A stretch of DNA of 64,000 nucleotides from assembly GCA_001917135.1 (NCBI GenBank), contig MNTT01000016.1:62518-126517 (forward strand), read 5' to 3'. The notes under the pieces are model-generated. The model searched no databases. It was not told the origin of the DNA and was given only the letters and a program-made list of their open reading frames with translations. Each line of letters starts with the position of its first letter. Position 1 is the first letter of the stretch. The position numbers were made by a program, and so were the translations under genes. Source of the DNA: Acetobacter sp. 46_36. Lineage in GTDB: Bacteria > Pseudomonadota > Alphaproteobacteria > RF32 > CAG-239. Of this stretch, positions 1-7,897 are shown in pieces.

Positions 1-63
1 GATTTTTGCGGCAAAAGCAACAGAAAAATAATCGCAAGAAGAAAACAGTCGGAGGATAAAATA

Positions 64-91
64 AGAGCCCTGCCGGTGGGGCAAGGCTTTT
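64..91. terminator. Hairpin terminator, possibly bidirectional
   Basis: A stem at 66-74 pairs with 80-88 (one C-A mismatch) around a GGTGG loop, followed by T's on the plus strand. On the minus strand it is followed by CTTATTTTA. It could end a gene lying left of the window and also the minus-strand gene at 241-624. Confidence 0.5.
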
Positions 92-102
92 GAAAGAGGC
101 GA

Positions 103-179
103 CGGGCAGATCCGGTGGAAGACGCGGGCGGAGCCGGCCGGAGGGCAACGCGGGCAAATCCGGTGGAAAATGCGGGCGG
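103..179. repeat. Two-copy direct repeat, period 48 bp
   Basis: Positions 103-131 and 151-179 are 29-bp near-identical copies (both contain ATCCGGTGGAA and GCGGGCGG) separated by 19 bp of GC-rich sequence. It belongs with the other small GC-rich arrays found at gene ends in this window. No gene is seen in 1-240. Confidence 0.6.
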
Positions 180-240
180 TATACGGCAGCCAGGCGTTTC
201 GTCAGCATGACTGCGGGCGGCGGCTTAAGCGTCCGGCGTT

Positions 241-624
241 TCAGTAATTGAGCCAGAGGACTTTGTTCTTTTGCTTCTTTTCCGCTTTGAATGCCTTATG
301 TGCGAGGACGAGAAGCAGAAGCCCCCAGCAGGCATAAAAAGCGATACAGCAGATAATCAGGGGATGATTAAGTTTTTGAAATCTGACTGCGGCGTAAAAA
401 AGAAGCGTCGTATCGACAGCCACAGGCCATAAAAAATAAGTCATCATCCAGCGGATAATGTTTTGCTGAGTTTTGTATGCCTTAACGGCTTTTTCGGAAC
501 TGGCGTACAAATAAGCGTGCTGCTTTTCATATACGTCGATTACCGGGTAGGCGCTTTGCGCGGGGTGTATCCCGTACTGGTGCCGGAACAGGCTTACAGC
601 CTCTTCAATCATTTTTTTATTCAT
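241..624 (-). CDS. Small two-helix inner-membrane protein, unknown
   Basis: A 127-residue protein of unknown function. The first 50 residues are hydrophilic; two membrane segments follow at about residues 56-82 (rich in Trp, Phe and Leu) and 85-110 (with two adjacent Cys). The last 17 residues are Lys-rich, so the tail is probably cytoplasmic. The ATG at 624 has AGGATT just upstream and lies behind a good promoter (TTGATT-N16-TATGAT at 671-698). It is divergent from the lipoprotein gene at 885 and followed by the hairpin at 64-91. I do not recognise a family; it is probably real because start, promoter and terminator agree. Confidence 0.65.
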   Translation of the reverse strand: MNKKMIEEAVSLFRHQYGIHPAQSAYPVIDVYEKQHAYLYASSEKAVKAYKTQQNIIRWMMTYFLWPVAVDTTLLFYAAVRFQKLNHPLIICCIAFYACWGLLLLVLAHKAFKAEKKQKNKVLWLNY

Positions 625-670
625 AATCCTAAAATTTAATAATTAAACAACATAATCGAATTTGGGCGTT

Positions 671-698
671 ATCATAATTCCGTTGTCAGAAAAATCAA
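671..698 (-). promoter_or_regulatory. Sigma-70 promoter for 241-624
   Basis: On the minus strand, TTGATT (698-693), a 16-bp spacer and TATGAT (676-671), 47 bases from the ATG at 624. Confidence 0.5.
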
Positions 699-884
699 GA
701 AATTTTGCGGAAGGAAGGGTAAAATCGGAGATTTTTGTGAAGAAGATGCAGGGGGGATGGCTAGCAGCCGGGGAGGGGAAATAAAAGTACCCGTAAAAAA
801 ACGGCGCATTATTTTATAATCTGCTGGACAATGGAGTGCGGGCTTTTTAGACTGAGGGCAATTACATATTAATATTATATCATT

Positions 885-1364
885 ATGGAAACAATTGTTA
901 TGAGGATTTTAATCTGGGCCGTTTTCGGCGTTGTAAGCTGTCTTTTTTCCGGTTGTTCGCTGGTTACCTGTGCGGCGGGCGGCGGATTTAATTTTTCCAG
1001 TTCGCCTTATTCAAGCTGGGAATCGTTTAAGCATGAGGGAGAGAGGTTTTTAATCAGCCCGCACGGAAAAAACGAGTACTACATCAGAAAGTATGACTGT
1101 TTTCTGTGGGGGAGCGTCGACCATCCGGTTAAGATGATGATCGGGTCCTTCTTTTTGCAGTACAAGGGATTTCCGTATTTCAGCATTTACCATAAGGGCG
1201 AGACACAGCTCTTGGATGTGCGGGAAAATCCCGAACGGCGCTTTGATGCCGATGGATACGGCGTCCGGGTGCAGATACGCTATCGGGACGGGCGGAATGC
1301 GTTTGTGACGGTTACAAATCCGCGGGGAGACGCCAGACGGTTCGAAATGCTGCTGCAGGACTGA
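885..1364 (+). CDS. Putative lipoprotein, unknown
   Basis: A 159-residue predicted secreted protein. Residues 6-24 form a short basic-plus-hydrophobic signal ending in LFSGC, a usable though not ideal lipobox (Phe at -3). An alternative is VVSC a few residues earlier. If lipidated, the mature part is about 135 residues of mixed polar sequence with no recognised domain, and would sit on a membrane facing the periplasm or exterior. Start codons at 885 and 900 are both possible and neither has a strong Shine-Dalgarno. The gene converges on the small membrane gene 1642-1872, with a perfect hairpin terminator between them. Confidence 0.65.
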   Translation: METIVMRILIWAVFGVVSCLFSGCSLVTCAAGGGFNFSSSPYSSWESFKHEGERFLISPHGKNEYYIRKYDCFLWGSVDHPVKMMIGSFFLQYKGFPYFSIYHKGETQLLDVRENPERRFDADGYGVRVQIRYRDGRNAFVTVTNPRGDARRFEMLLQD

Positions 1365-1516
1365 GCGGCTGCGGCGGACTGAACGACTGCTGCGGGACTG
1401 AACAGTTGCAGCGGGATTGAACGACTGTGGCGGACTGAACGGCTGCTGCGGGACTGAATGACTGCTGCGGGACTAACGACTGCGGCAGGATTGAACAGTT
1501 GCAGCGGGACTGAACG
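1365..1516. repeat. Degenerate tandem array, about 19-bp units
   Basis: Eight or so imperfect copies of a unit like GGACTGAACGACTGCTGCG begin directly after the lipoprotein stop codon. The units are G-rich on the plus strand. They create chance open frames on the minus strand, which I do not believe are coding. Confidence 0.6.
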
Positions 1517-1555
1517 GCGGCCGGAAAACGGCTTTCGGCGCGGTGGGCGTTGGAA

Positions 1556-1590
1556 ACAAAAAACAGCCCCTTTTAGGGGCTGTTTTTTGT
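1556..1590. terminator. Bidirectional rho-independent terminator
   Basis: A perfect 15-bp stem (1556-1570 with 1576-1590) around a TTTTA loop. The stem ends in A's on one side and T's on the other, so it can serve both convergent genes, 885-1364 and 1642-1872. Confidence 0.9.
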
Positions 1591-1641
1591 AAAATGTCTG
1601 CCTTTCGAAGTATCTCGAGATACGGTGCACAACGGCGGCAT

Positions 1642-1872
1642 TTAGGAAATTTTTTCCGGAATTAACATTAAGACGAGAGCGAGAATGAAGCAACAGACCA
1701 GCCACGGCCCGGTAATCTTTCCGGCGCCTTCTTCCGAACGGTCAGTTGCAATGTAGTACTCCGGGTTTTTGCGGTATTTTCGGTTTTCGCTGATTAAATC
1801 GGCGATAAGCAAAACGATGCCCAATACCAGAGAGGCACCGGCCCAAACCATAATTTTTGTTTCCTGGGACAT
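1642..1872 (-). CDS. Small two-helix membrane protein, unknown
   Basis: A 76-residue protein with two hydrophobic helices (about residues 7-26 and 55-71) joined by a charged loop containing KYRKNPEYY. Both ends would lie on the same side of the inner membrane. No family is recognised. Support comes from a clear promoter (TTGATT-N16-TATAAT at 1917-1944) and the terminator at 1556-1590, which together make a single-gene transcription unit. No strong Shine-Dalgarno precedes the ATG at 1872. Confidence 0.65.
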   Translation of the reverse strand: MSQETKIMVWAGASLVLGIVLLIADLISENRKYRKNPEYYIATDRSEEGAGKITGPWLVCCFILALVLMLIPEKIS

Positions 1873-1916
1873 ACTAATTTACTTTTGGTATAACATAATG
1901 ATTGTTTGATGCGCGA

Positions 1917-1944
1917 ATTATAATGCCGCCGTGGCAAAAATCAA
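1917..1944 (-). promoter_or_regulatory. Sigma-70 promoter for 1642-1872
   Basis: On the minus strand, TTGATT (1944-1939), a 16-bp spacer and a perfect TATAAT (1922-1917), 45 bases from the ATG. Confidence 0.55.
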
Positions 1945-2162
1945 ACTTTTTGGGAAGCGGGAGAGGCGGGAGGCCGGGAAGGAAAGAAATGCGGGAAAGC
2001 ATTGTGTCCGGCGGAAACAGAACGGCGAAGGCCGGGCAGAGGGAAAAGAAAAGTGTACAATCGTGCGGCAGGCATTGAAATTTTAAATTACGGGATTACA
2101 AGGTTGGGGAATTGGCGCGGTGCGGGCGGTATGAGACAGCGGCACGGCACGGAAACCCCGGG

Positions 2163-2214
2163 CGGCGATACGGCGCGGAAAATCCGGACGGCGATACGGC
2201 GGGGAAAATCCGGG
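2163..2214. repeat. 26-bp tandem repeat in the MFS gene leader
   Basis: Two 26-bp copies (2163-2188 and 2189-2214) of CGGCGATACGGCG followed by GGAAAATCCGG, then a degenerate third start. It lies in the 383-bp stretch 1873-2255 between the small membrane gene and the MFS gene. Apart from the minus-strand promoter at 1917-1944 I see nothing else there. The array opens a frame upstream of the MFS start that is probably not translated. Confidence 0.55.
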
Positions 2215-2255
2215 CGGCGGTGCTGCTTGAAACCGGAAAAGGGAAGGAAAAGGTC

Positions 2256-3473
2256 ATGAAGAAAAGTCTGGTTGTTCTGGCGTTCGGGACGCTGGGGCTG
2301 GGTATTGCCGAGTTCGGCATGATGAGCATTTTGTCGGCGGCGGCCGAGGGGCTGGGAATTTCGATTGCAAAGGCGGGGCATTTGATATCCGCTTATGCGC
2401 TGGGTGTTTGTTTCGGTGCGGTGGCGTTGGTTTTTCTCTCGCGGGGAAAGCCGCTGAAGACACTGCTGATTGCGTTGATGGCGGTGATGTGCGCAGGCAA
2501 CCTGCTGGCGGTGTTTGCGCCAAATTATGAACTCATGATGATGGCGCGGTTTATCTCCGGGCTGCCGCACGGCGGATATTTCGGCGTGGCAGGGATTGCG
2601 GCGAAGAAGCTGGCGGCACGGGGCAAAGAGGTTGAGGCGGTATCGGTTATGATTTCAGGCATGACGGTGGCGAACTTGCTGGGAATACCGATGGCATCGT
2701 ATCTGACGCATATTATGAGCTGGCATATGTTGTTTGCGGTGGTGGCCGCGTGGGGGCTGTTTACGATTTATGCCATTCGGGAATGGGTACCCGATATTGC
2801 ACCGCTGCCGGCGACGAACTTTCGGGCGCAGTTTGCGTTTCTGCAAAAGCCGCAGCCGTGGCTTCTGCTGGCGACGATTATGCTCGGCAACGGCGGGCTG
2901 TTCTGCTGGTACAGCTATATTAACCCGATTATGGTGGAAACGGCCGGATTTCCGTTTTATTATATGGCGGGAATTATGATGCTGGCAGGGCTGGGGATGG
3001 TGCTCGGCAATTTTGTCAGCGGGAGGCTGTCGCTCAGAGTGCCGGCGGTGGAACTGACGATGGCGATGATTGGGCTGATGTTTCTGGCTTCGGCTGGCAT
3101 TCTGCTGCTGGCACCGCAGCCGTATGTTGCGCTGGCGCTGATGTTTTTTGGGGTATTCGGCCTGTTCGGCGTTTCCAGCCCGGAGCAGTCGCTGATTATC
3201 GATACGGCAAAGGGCGGCGAAATCCTCGGCGCTTCCGGTGCGCAGGTGGCATTTAACCTCGGCAATGCGCTCGGGGCTTATTTCGGCGGTCTGCCGATTG
3301 CCGCGGGATATGCGGTGCAGACGTCGGCAGCACCGGGTACGGCCTTATGCCTGCTGGGGCTGGCTACGGCTTATTATTTCGGCAAAGGGTATCGGCGGGC
3401 ACAGGCGGCAGCGGCGGAAAACGGGAGCAAAACGGGGAAACAGGAATTGCGGACGAAAAACGGGGAAGAGTGA
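2256..3473 (+). CDS. MFS exporter, AraJ/arabinose-efflux-like
   Basis: A 405-residue major facilitator superfamily transporter with about 12 hydrophobic helices, two halves and a hydrophilic tail rich in Lys and Glu. The opening GTLGLGIAEFGMM and the following LISAYALG are typical of the AraJ/sugar-efflux branch (DHA1-like), which exports sugars or drugs by proton antiport; the substrate cannot be told from sequence. I place the start at 2256 because GGGAAGGAAAAGG precedes it and the first helix begins immediately. An in-frame extension to 2112 would add 48 residues made of repeat sequence. No partner genes are adjacent. Confidence 0.85.
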   Translation: MKKSLVVLAFGTLGLGIAEFGMMSILSAAAEGLGISIAKAGHLISAYALGVCFGAVALVFLSRGKPLKTLLIALMAVMCAGNLLAVFAPNYELMMMARFISGLPHGGYFGVAGIAAKKLAARGKEVEAVSVMISGMTVANLLGIPMASYLTHIMSWHMLFAVVAAWGLFTIYAIREWVPDIAPLPATNFRAQFAFLQKPQPWLLLATIMLGNGGLFCWYSYINPIMVETAGFPFYYMAGIMMLAGLGMVLGNFVSGRLSLRVPAVELTMAMIGLMFLASAGILLLAPQPYVALALMFFGVFGLFGVSSPEQSLIIDTAKGGEILGASGAQVAFNLGNALGAYFGGLPIAAGYAVQTSAAPGTALCLLGLATAYYFGKGYRRAQAAAAENGSKTGKQELRTKNGEE

Positions 3474-3518
3474 AAAAATGCAAGCGAAAAATATTTTTGC
3501 ACTTTTATTGCCAAAAGT

Positions 3519-3547
3519 CTTGATTTTGATTTACGGACTTCCTAATT
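3519..3547 (+). promoter_or_regulatory. Possible heat-shock (RpoH) promoter for hsp20
   Basis: CTTG (3519-3522), 18 bases, then CCTAATT (3541-3547). The dnaJ gene carries the same arrangement (CTTG-N18-CCTAAAT at 31492-31520). The pattern resembles the alphaproteobacterial RpoH form CTTG-N17/18-CYTATNT. The 5' leader would be about 110 bases. Confidence 0.4.
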
Positions 3548-3665
3548 CAGAATCAGAACGTGGTACATATGCAAGCCGCCGATGAAACCGGAACCGCGGG
3601 AGATGTTTCCGAGCGGGGATACGCAGAGCGGCTGATGCAGACACGAACAGATTTTGGAGGATAAA

Positions 3666-4148
3666 ATGACTGATACAAATATGACACGCAAAGACAACAA
3701 TCACGGAATGCCTACGCATTACGGTTATAGAAACAAAGACTTTAACGATATGGTCAACAGCTTTTTCAACAACTGGCTGGACTTTCCGTACGAAAATACC
3801 GCAATGAAGGCGGCCGAGCCGAAGCTGGAAGTCAGCGAGGACGAAAATGAAGTCAAAGTTGCGGCTGAATTGCCGGGAATGAGCGAGAAGGATGTTGATT
3901 TGGAGATTTCTGCCGACGGGTATCTGACAATTTCGGGTGAGAAAAAGCAGGAGCGCAAAGAACATGGCAAGGGAAGCTATTTTTCGGAATTTTCTTACGG
4001 GTCGTTCAAACGGACGGTGGCTCTGCCGTGGGATTTGCGGTTTGACGACGCAACGGCCGAATTTAACAACGGTGTGCTGAATGTCGTTATTCCGAAGTCG
4101 CAGGATGAGAAGGGCAAAAAGCGTAAAATTGAAATTACGCGTAAATAA
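3666..4148 (+). CDS. Small heat-shock protein, Hsp20 family
   Basis: A 160-residue cytoplasmic holdase chaperone that binds unfolding proteins without ATP. The N-terminus is Asn/Phe-rich (NSFFNNWLDFP). The alpha-crystallin domain runs from about residue 48 to 145 and shows AELPGMSEKDVDLEI, a GEKKQERKE loop and the closing GVLNVVIPK motif that matches the family GVLxxxxPK. The tail KRKIEITRK provides the usual C-terminal I-x-I contact. The start at 3666 follows GGAGG by five bases; an in-frame TTG at 3654 is less likely. It stands alone, behind a candidate heat-shock promoter. Confidence 0.93.
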   Translation: MTDTNMTRKDNNHGMPTHYGYRNKDFNDMVNSFFNNWLDFPYENTAMKAAEPKLEVSEDENEVKVAAELPGMSEKDVDLEISADGYLTISGEKKQERKEHGKGSYFSEFSYGSFKRTVALPWDLRFDDATAEFNNGVLNVVIPKSQDEKGKKRKIEITRK

Positions 4149-4172
4149 GCCTGCAAGCGTCGGGGCGTTTTG

Positions 4173-4189
4173 CCCGGCGCACTGCCGGG
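4173..4189 (+). terminator. Weak hairpin after hsp20
   Basis: CCCGGC (4173-4178) pairs with GCCGGG (4184-4189), followed by ACAAAATTTT. The T tract is offset, so termination is uncertain. Confidence 0.3.
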
Positions 4190-4364
4190 ACAAAATTTTG
4201 TAAGCTGCTAATGGACAGAAGGGGTGGTGCAATGCCGCCCTTTTTGTATGTCTGCACATCGGTTTGGGCGGACGGGAAAAGACTTTTGCCGCGGGCTTTA
4301 AACACGGGCGGCGGGCAGTTATATAATCAGGCAGCAGAGAAACAACCGGACAGAAAGGAGGCAG

Positions 4365-5078
4365 ATGATGAAAGCCGGACCACGGATTAAAGTTACCAAA
4401 GACGGACCATATGAAGTTCATAATATCGACCGTATTATGCGTTATCAGATTATTCCCGACGACGAGGGGGCAAGCGAGGAATACAGGGCAGACAGAAAGT
4501 ACGATGTTGCGCAGAACCCGGTTTACGTCTGCCGCTGCGGGCGGACGCACCGCGCACCGTTTTGCGACGGTTCACATGCGGCGGCGGGCTGGGACGGCGA
4601 GGAGAGTGCCGGTTTTGCGCCGCTGGAAGACGGAGCGGAATATTTTGAAGGGCCAAACCTGCGGCTGGCGGATAATCCGAAGTTCTGCGCGTATGCACGG
4701 TTTTGCGACGCAAAAGGGCGGGTGTGGAACCTTATTAATGCGGGAAACGACCGTGCGGACAAGCAGGCTATCCGCGAGGCGATGCTTTGCCCGGCGGGCA
4801 GGCTGGTAATGTACGATAAGGAAAGCGGCGAGGCATATGAACCCGAATATGAGCCTGAGGTGGCGGTGCTGGAAGATCCGGTTACTGAGGCGAGCGGGCC
4901 GGTTTTTGTCAAAGGCGGCATCGAAGTAGAGAGTGCTTCCGGACGCAGCTATGAAGTGCGCAACCGGCAGACGCTGTGCCGTTGCGGGCGTTCGCACAAC
5001 AAGCCGTTTTGCGACGGTTCACACGCGGCGCAGCCGGTGTTTAAGGCTGCCGGCGAAGGGGAGAACAGCGAAGCTTAG
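4365..5078 (+). CDS. Double CDGSH-type iron-sulfur protein
   Basis: A 237-residue protein with two CDGSH cluster sites, at about residues 49-66 (CRCGRTHRAPFCDGSH) and 205-220 (CRCGRSHNKPFCDGSH). Each has the three Cys and one His that hold a 2Fe-2S cluster. Between them is a Cys-containing region (FCAYARFCDAKG and MLCPAGRLV) resembling the divergent ferredoxin-like domain found with CDGSH domains in bacteria. It probably works in cytoplasmic electron transfer or cluster handling; its partner is unknown. AAAGGAGG lies just before the tandem ATGs. The stop codon shares bases 5076-5077 with that of the convergent gene 5075-6094. Confidence 0.88.
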   Translation: MMKAGPRIKVTKDGPYEVHNIDRIMRYQIIPDDEGASEEYRADRKYDVAQNPVYVCRCGRTHRAPFCDGSHAAAGWDGEESAGFAPLEDGAEYFEGPNLRLADNPKFCAYARFCDAKGRVWNLINAGNDRADKQAIREAMLCPAGRLVMYDKESGEAYEPEYEPEVAVLEDPVTEASGPVFVKGGIEVESASGRSYEVRNRQTLCRCGRSHNKPFCDGSHAAQPVFKAAGEGENSEA

Positions 5079-6094
5079 CGTCCCAGCGTTCGTTTTCTGA
5101 GAGAAGCAACCATTGCCGCGTTTGCCTCTGAGGAATTGGTGCCGGTATTGCGGGCGGCAGCGTTTGGAATGGTGTCATGAGCGACAGTATCGGCGGTGTG
5201 TACGGTGTCGTGAGTGGCTGTGTCGGCGGCGCTTGCGGAGATGCCGTGTGTGGCAGAACTTGCGGCAGCGTTTGGAAAGGCCGTATCGGCGGCGCTGGGA
5301 GCGGTGGCATTTTGTGCGGGATTTCTGCCGTTATTCATCTCATCTGCCGGGCGGTTGAAAGCTTTGTCAAAATCTTCGTTCATTTCCTGTTTCAGCCGTT
5401 CCCTTTCCAGCTTATGAAGAGTGGCAATATCTAATTGGCGGACGTTTGCGGTGTAACGGTTGTTTTCTTCAGTCGGGGCGTAGTAATGTCCTCTGATTAT
5501 GGCATAGTATCCGGCATCGCTTAATTTTTTTTCTTCGCGCCCCAAAATACTCTCGCTGTCTTCTTTCCAGCGGGCTTCCGTATCTTTCAGGAAGGTGGGA
5601 CAAGCTGTGCCAAAATTTTCTCTTACATATTGCTGTGCACTTTCGTAGTCTTCGTTTTCATAAACGAGAGGGCGGTCTTCTTTTTTCAGAGTGAATTTTG
5701 AGGCGTAGCGTTCATAAAACCCCGGAAGGATTTTGTCCGCTTTTTCCTGTTTTTGCTGCGCGCATAAAACGGCGAGCTTGTCGGTCAGGCCGACGACGTT
5801 GTTATGAACCGCAAGGGATTGATAATCTTTCAGCGACAATATGCCCGCCTGTGCTTTGGGATACCACATGTTATCGTTTTCAACAGGATTGAACGGGTCT
5901 TTCCGGTTGCGGTTAATATTGTGTAAAGCCGTTTTGGGTATAATCAGGTGCATTGTCGGCGGCCGGATTGTTTTGTTTTCAACTTTCAAATCATTGAGTG
6001 GGCATCCGTCATAAAAAGCAACAGGAGCTACGACCTCCCGGTATTCAGCGAGGGCTTCCTCCGGCGTTTGGGGATTGTTGGCGGTATCAGGCAT
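5075..6094 (-). CDS. Orphan 339-aa protein with Ala/Thr-rich tail
   Basis: No family recognised. Residues 1-240 are a mixed charged, probably globular region with no signal peptide or membrane helix. Residues 245-320 are low-complexity Ala/Thr/Asn/His repeats (ATHDT, AHDT, AAD), and the protein ends in a basic SLRKRTLGR. I start it at 6094 because GGAGAA precedes that ATG; an extension to 6178 would begin upstream of the promoter at 6129-6157. It has its own strong sigma-70 promoter and no operon partner. It resembles the other singletons at 33039, 36876 and 61050 in this respect. A cytoplasmic or non-classically exported protein is possible. Confidence 0.7.
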   Translation of the reverse strand: MPDTANNPQTPEEALAEYREVVAPVAFYDGCPLNDLKVENKTIRPPTMHLIIPKTALHNINRNRKDPFNPVENDNMWYPKAQAGILSLKDYQSLAVHNNVVGLTDKLAVLCAQQKQEKADKILPGFYERYASKFTLKKEDRPLVYENEDYESAQQYVRENFGTACPTFLKDTEARWKEDSESILGREEKKLSDAGYYAIIRGHYYAPTEENNRYTANVRQLDIATLHKLERERLKQEMNEDFDKAFNRPADEMNNGRNPAQNATAPSAADTAFPNAAASSATHGISASAADTATHDTVHTADTVAHDTIPNAAARNTGTNSSEANAAMVASLRKRTLGR

Positions 6095-6128
6095 GCACGT
6101 TCTCCGTTTGTTGTTTATCAATAAAGAA

Positions 6129-6157
6129 ATTATATCATAATGCAGGCAAAAAAGCAA
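6129..6157 (-). promoter_or_regulatory. Strong sigma-70 promoter for 5075-6094
   Basis: On the minus strand, TTGCTT (6157-6152), 17 bp, then a perfect TATAAT (6134-6129). The ATG at 6094 is 34 bases further on. Confidence 0.6.
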
Positions 6158-6194
6158 CAGCTTTACGGAAAATGACAAAAAGCGGCGGTTATGC

Positions 6195-6263
6195 GGCGAT
6201 TATGCGGCTGTGATGTCGGCGATTATGCGGCTGTGATGTCGGCGATTATGCGGCTGTGATGTC
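6195..6263. repeat. Three exact 23-bp tandem copies at the ybaK 3' end
   Basis: GGCGATTATGCGGCTGTGATG plus TC occurs at 6195-6217, 6218-6240 and 6241-6263. The third copy holds the last five codons and stop of the YbaK-like gene (minus strand), so the two downstream copies are duplications of a coding end. Confidence 0.85.
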
Positions 6264-6722
6264 GGCGGTTGTCAGCGGAATGACGGTTTTGAGCGCGGGG
6301 AGCGGCAGTTCAACCTGATAGCCAATCATGCCGGCGCTGAAAATTATGGTGGGAAATCCGGCAGCGGTCTGGTCGACAACGGTCGGAAACTGCTTTTTCA
6401 TGCCAATCGGCGAGCAGCCGCCGTGAACATAGCCGGTTAAGGGGAGAAGGTCTTTCTGTTTCAGCATTTCTACCGATTTTTCATTGACGGTGCGGGCGGC
6501 TTTTTTGAGGTCCAGTTCCGCGGCGACAGGCAGCATAAAAACGTAATGTGTACCGGATTTGCCGGTGGTTACCAATGTTTTGAACACCTGTGCCGGATTT
6601 TGCCCGAGGGCGGCGGCGACTTCAGTGCCGGAAACGGCTCCGGTGTCGGCATAGCAATAGGTCTTGTAGGCAATTTTGTGTTTGTCGAGAATACGCATGG
6701 CGTTGGTTTTGACATTTGACAT
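6246..6722 (-). CDS. ybaK: Cys-tRNA(Pro)/aminoacyl-tRNA deacylase, YbaK family
   Basis: A 158-residue YbaK/EbsC-type editing enzyme that hydrolyses mischarged Cys-tRNA(Pro) in the cytoplasm. The family pattern is complete: N-terminal TNAMRILDKHKI, the central ALGQNPAQVFKTLV with its catalytic-site Lys, LDLKKAARTVNEKSVEML, and GYVHGGCSPIGMKK. Length matches the family. AAGGA sits upstream of the ATG at 6722. Its 3' end has been tandemly duplicated (6195-6263), which leaves the protein intact. Confidence 0.92.
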   Translation of the reverse strand: MSNVKTNAMRILDKHKIAYKTYCYADTGAVSGTEVAAALGQNPAQVFKTLVTTGKSGTHYVFMLPVAAELDLKKAARTVNEKSVEMLKQKDLLPLTGYVHGGCSPIGMKKQFPTVVDQTAAGFPTIIFSAGMIGYQVELPLPALKTVIPLTTADITAA

Positions 6723-6853
6723 AGCGGCAATTTTCCTTACAGCATTATTTCTTGCAGCATTATCAGGCTGCCGGTTATGTATAAAACGGGCGGCAGTATT
6801 TGTAAAGCGAAATCTGTACCGTATATTTACGGGGTGCGTGTTTGCCGTAAAAG

Positions 6854-6882
6854 AAAAGCCCTTGCGCGGGGCAGGGGCTTTT
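6854..6882. terminator. Bidirectional terminator after 6906-7187
   Basis: The stem at 6854-6865 pairs with 6871-6882 (one mismatch) around GCGGG, with CTTTTCTTTT on the minus strand and CTTTTC on the plus strand. It ends the minus-strand gene 6906-7187. Confidence 0.75.
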
Positions 6883-6905
6883 CAGAGAGTTGGCAGCAGC
6901 AGGGG

Positions 6906-7187
6906 CTACAGCACGATATTGCCAAAGCGGGTCTTGAAAATCTGCAGGGCTTTGGCCGAAAGCTCGTGAATCTTGTTATAAAAAACAATCAGGGCGAGGT
7001 CGGCGTTTTCTACAAATTCCGGTTCGACATCTTCGTCAAAACGGTTTTCAGAGATAAATCCCTTTAAGAAGCAGGCGTCTCCCAGACAAATAAGCTCAAC
7101 CTGTTCGGCCGGGGTTAACACACTTCTTGACAATGACTGCGCAGCGGCAACGGTATAGTCCTGGCTGCATAAAACAACATTTTCCAT
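6906..7187 (-). CDS. Small hypothetical protein
   Basis: A 93-residue soluble protein of unknown function with acidic character (ENRFDEDVEPEFVENADL) and no signal or membrane segment. The C-terminal half is predicted helical (ALIVFYNKIHELSAKALQIFKTRF). It has a promoter (TTGCCT-N17-TATATT at 7226-7254) and a terminator 24 bases after its stop, which together argue for a real monocistronic gene. The region before the ATG is AT-rich without a clear Shine-Dalgarno. Confidence 0.6.
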   Translation of the reverse strand: MENVVLCSQDYTVAAAQSLSRSVLTPAEQVELICLGDACFLKGFISENRFDEDVEPEFVENADLALIVFYNKIHELSAKALQIFKTRFGNIVL

Positions 7188-7225
7188 AATGATAAAAATT
7201 ACATAAATTTAATAAAACATTCTTT

Positions 7226-7254
7226 AATATAGCGTAAAATAAGCAATGAGGCAA
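7226..7254 (-). promoter_or_regulatory. Sigma-70 promoter for 6906-7187
   Basis: On the minus strand, TTGCCT (7254-7249), 17 bp, then TATATT (7231-7226), 38 bases before the ATG. The remainder of the 7188-7549 gap holds only GC-rich low-complexity sequence and the rpsF promoter. Confidence 0.5.
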
Positions 7255-7444
7255 GCAAAAAATGCGTAAAGGGCAATTTTTTTTGCAAAAAGGTATGGAT
7301 TTTGCAAAAGGGGACGGTATTAACAAGGGGGAGGGGGACGGCGTTTGCGGAATGAGCTTCGGCGTTTGCAGAATGGGAGATGGCGTTAGGCGCAGGCAGG
7401 CAGGAAGCGGCGGGCGCAACCGGAGCATTTTGTGAAAAAAAGGC

Positions 7445-7472
7445 TTGCAATTTAAAAAAATCAGGGTATAGT
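7445..7472 (+). promoter_or_regulatory. Promoter of the rpsF operon
   Basis: TTGCAA (7445-7450), 16 bp, TATAGT (7467-7472). The lysS gene has a closely similar element (TTGCAA-N16-TATAAA at 53062-53089). The leader is about 70 bases. Confidence 0.6.
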
Positions 7473-7549
7473 CGGCGTTGTCCTTGCCGTGGACGGCTGT
7501 CTGCGGCTATACATTAATTTTGTTGAGAATCCATAAGGAGATTTTATTT

Positions 7550-7879
7550 ATGACTAAATACGAAGGTATGTTAATTGCCCGTCAGGATCTCGGCCAGTCT
7601 CAGGTTAACGACATTGTTGCGTCTTTGTCCGAAGCCATCAAGAAAGAAGGCGGAGAAGTTGTCAGCGTTGACAACTGGGGGCTGAAGAACCTGGCTTACC
7701 GCATTAAAAAGAACCGCAAGGGCTACTATGTTGTTTTGAACATTTCCGCTCCGGCAAACGCAATTTTCGAATATGAGCGTCTGGCCCGCCTGAACGAAGA
7801 CATTATTCGTTTCATGACGGTCAAAGTTGAAGAATTCAGCAGCAAAAAAGAAGAAAAAGCCGCTGAAGAACAGGCTTAA
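7550..7879 (+). CDS. rpsF: 30S ribosomal protein S6
   Basis: A 109-residue S6 protein, which binds 16S rRNA with S18 in the small-subunit platform. It begins MTKYEGMLIARQDL and shows the conserved DNWGLKNLAYRIKKNRKGYYVVLN core, followed by LNEDIIRFMTVKV and a Lys/Glu-rich tail. The start at 7550 follows AAGGAG; the frame is open further upstream but crosses the promoter. First gene of rpsF-rpsR-rplI, 18 bases before rpsR. Confidence 0.97.
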   Translation: MTKYEGMLIARQDLGQSQVNDIVASLSEAIKKEGGEVVSVDNWGLKNLAYRIKKNRKGYYVVLNISAPANAIFEYERLARLNEDIIRFMTVKVEEFSSKKEEKAAEEQA

Positions 7880-7897
7880 GATTAGGAGTATGGAATA

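Noticed and set aside
2112..2255. 48-residue N-terminal extension of the MFS protein
   Set aside because: It is made of the 26-bp repeat; the ATG at 2256 has a Shine-Dalgarno and starts at the first helix.
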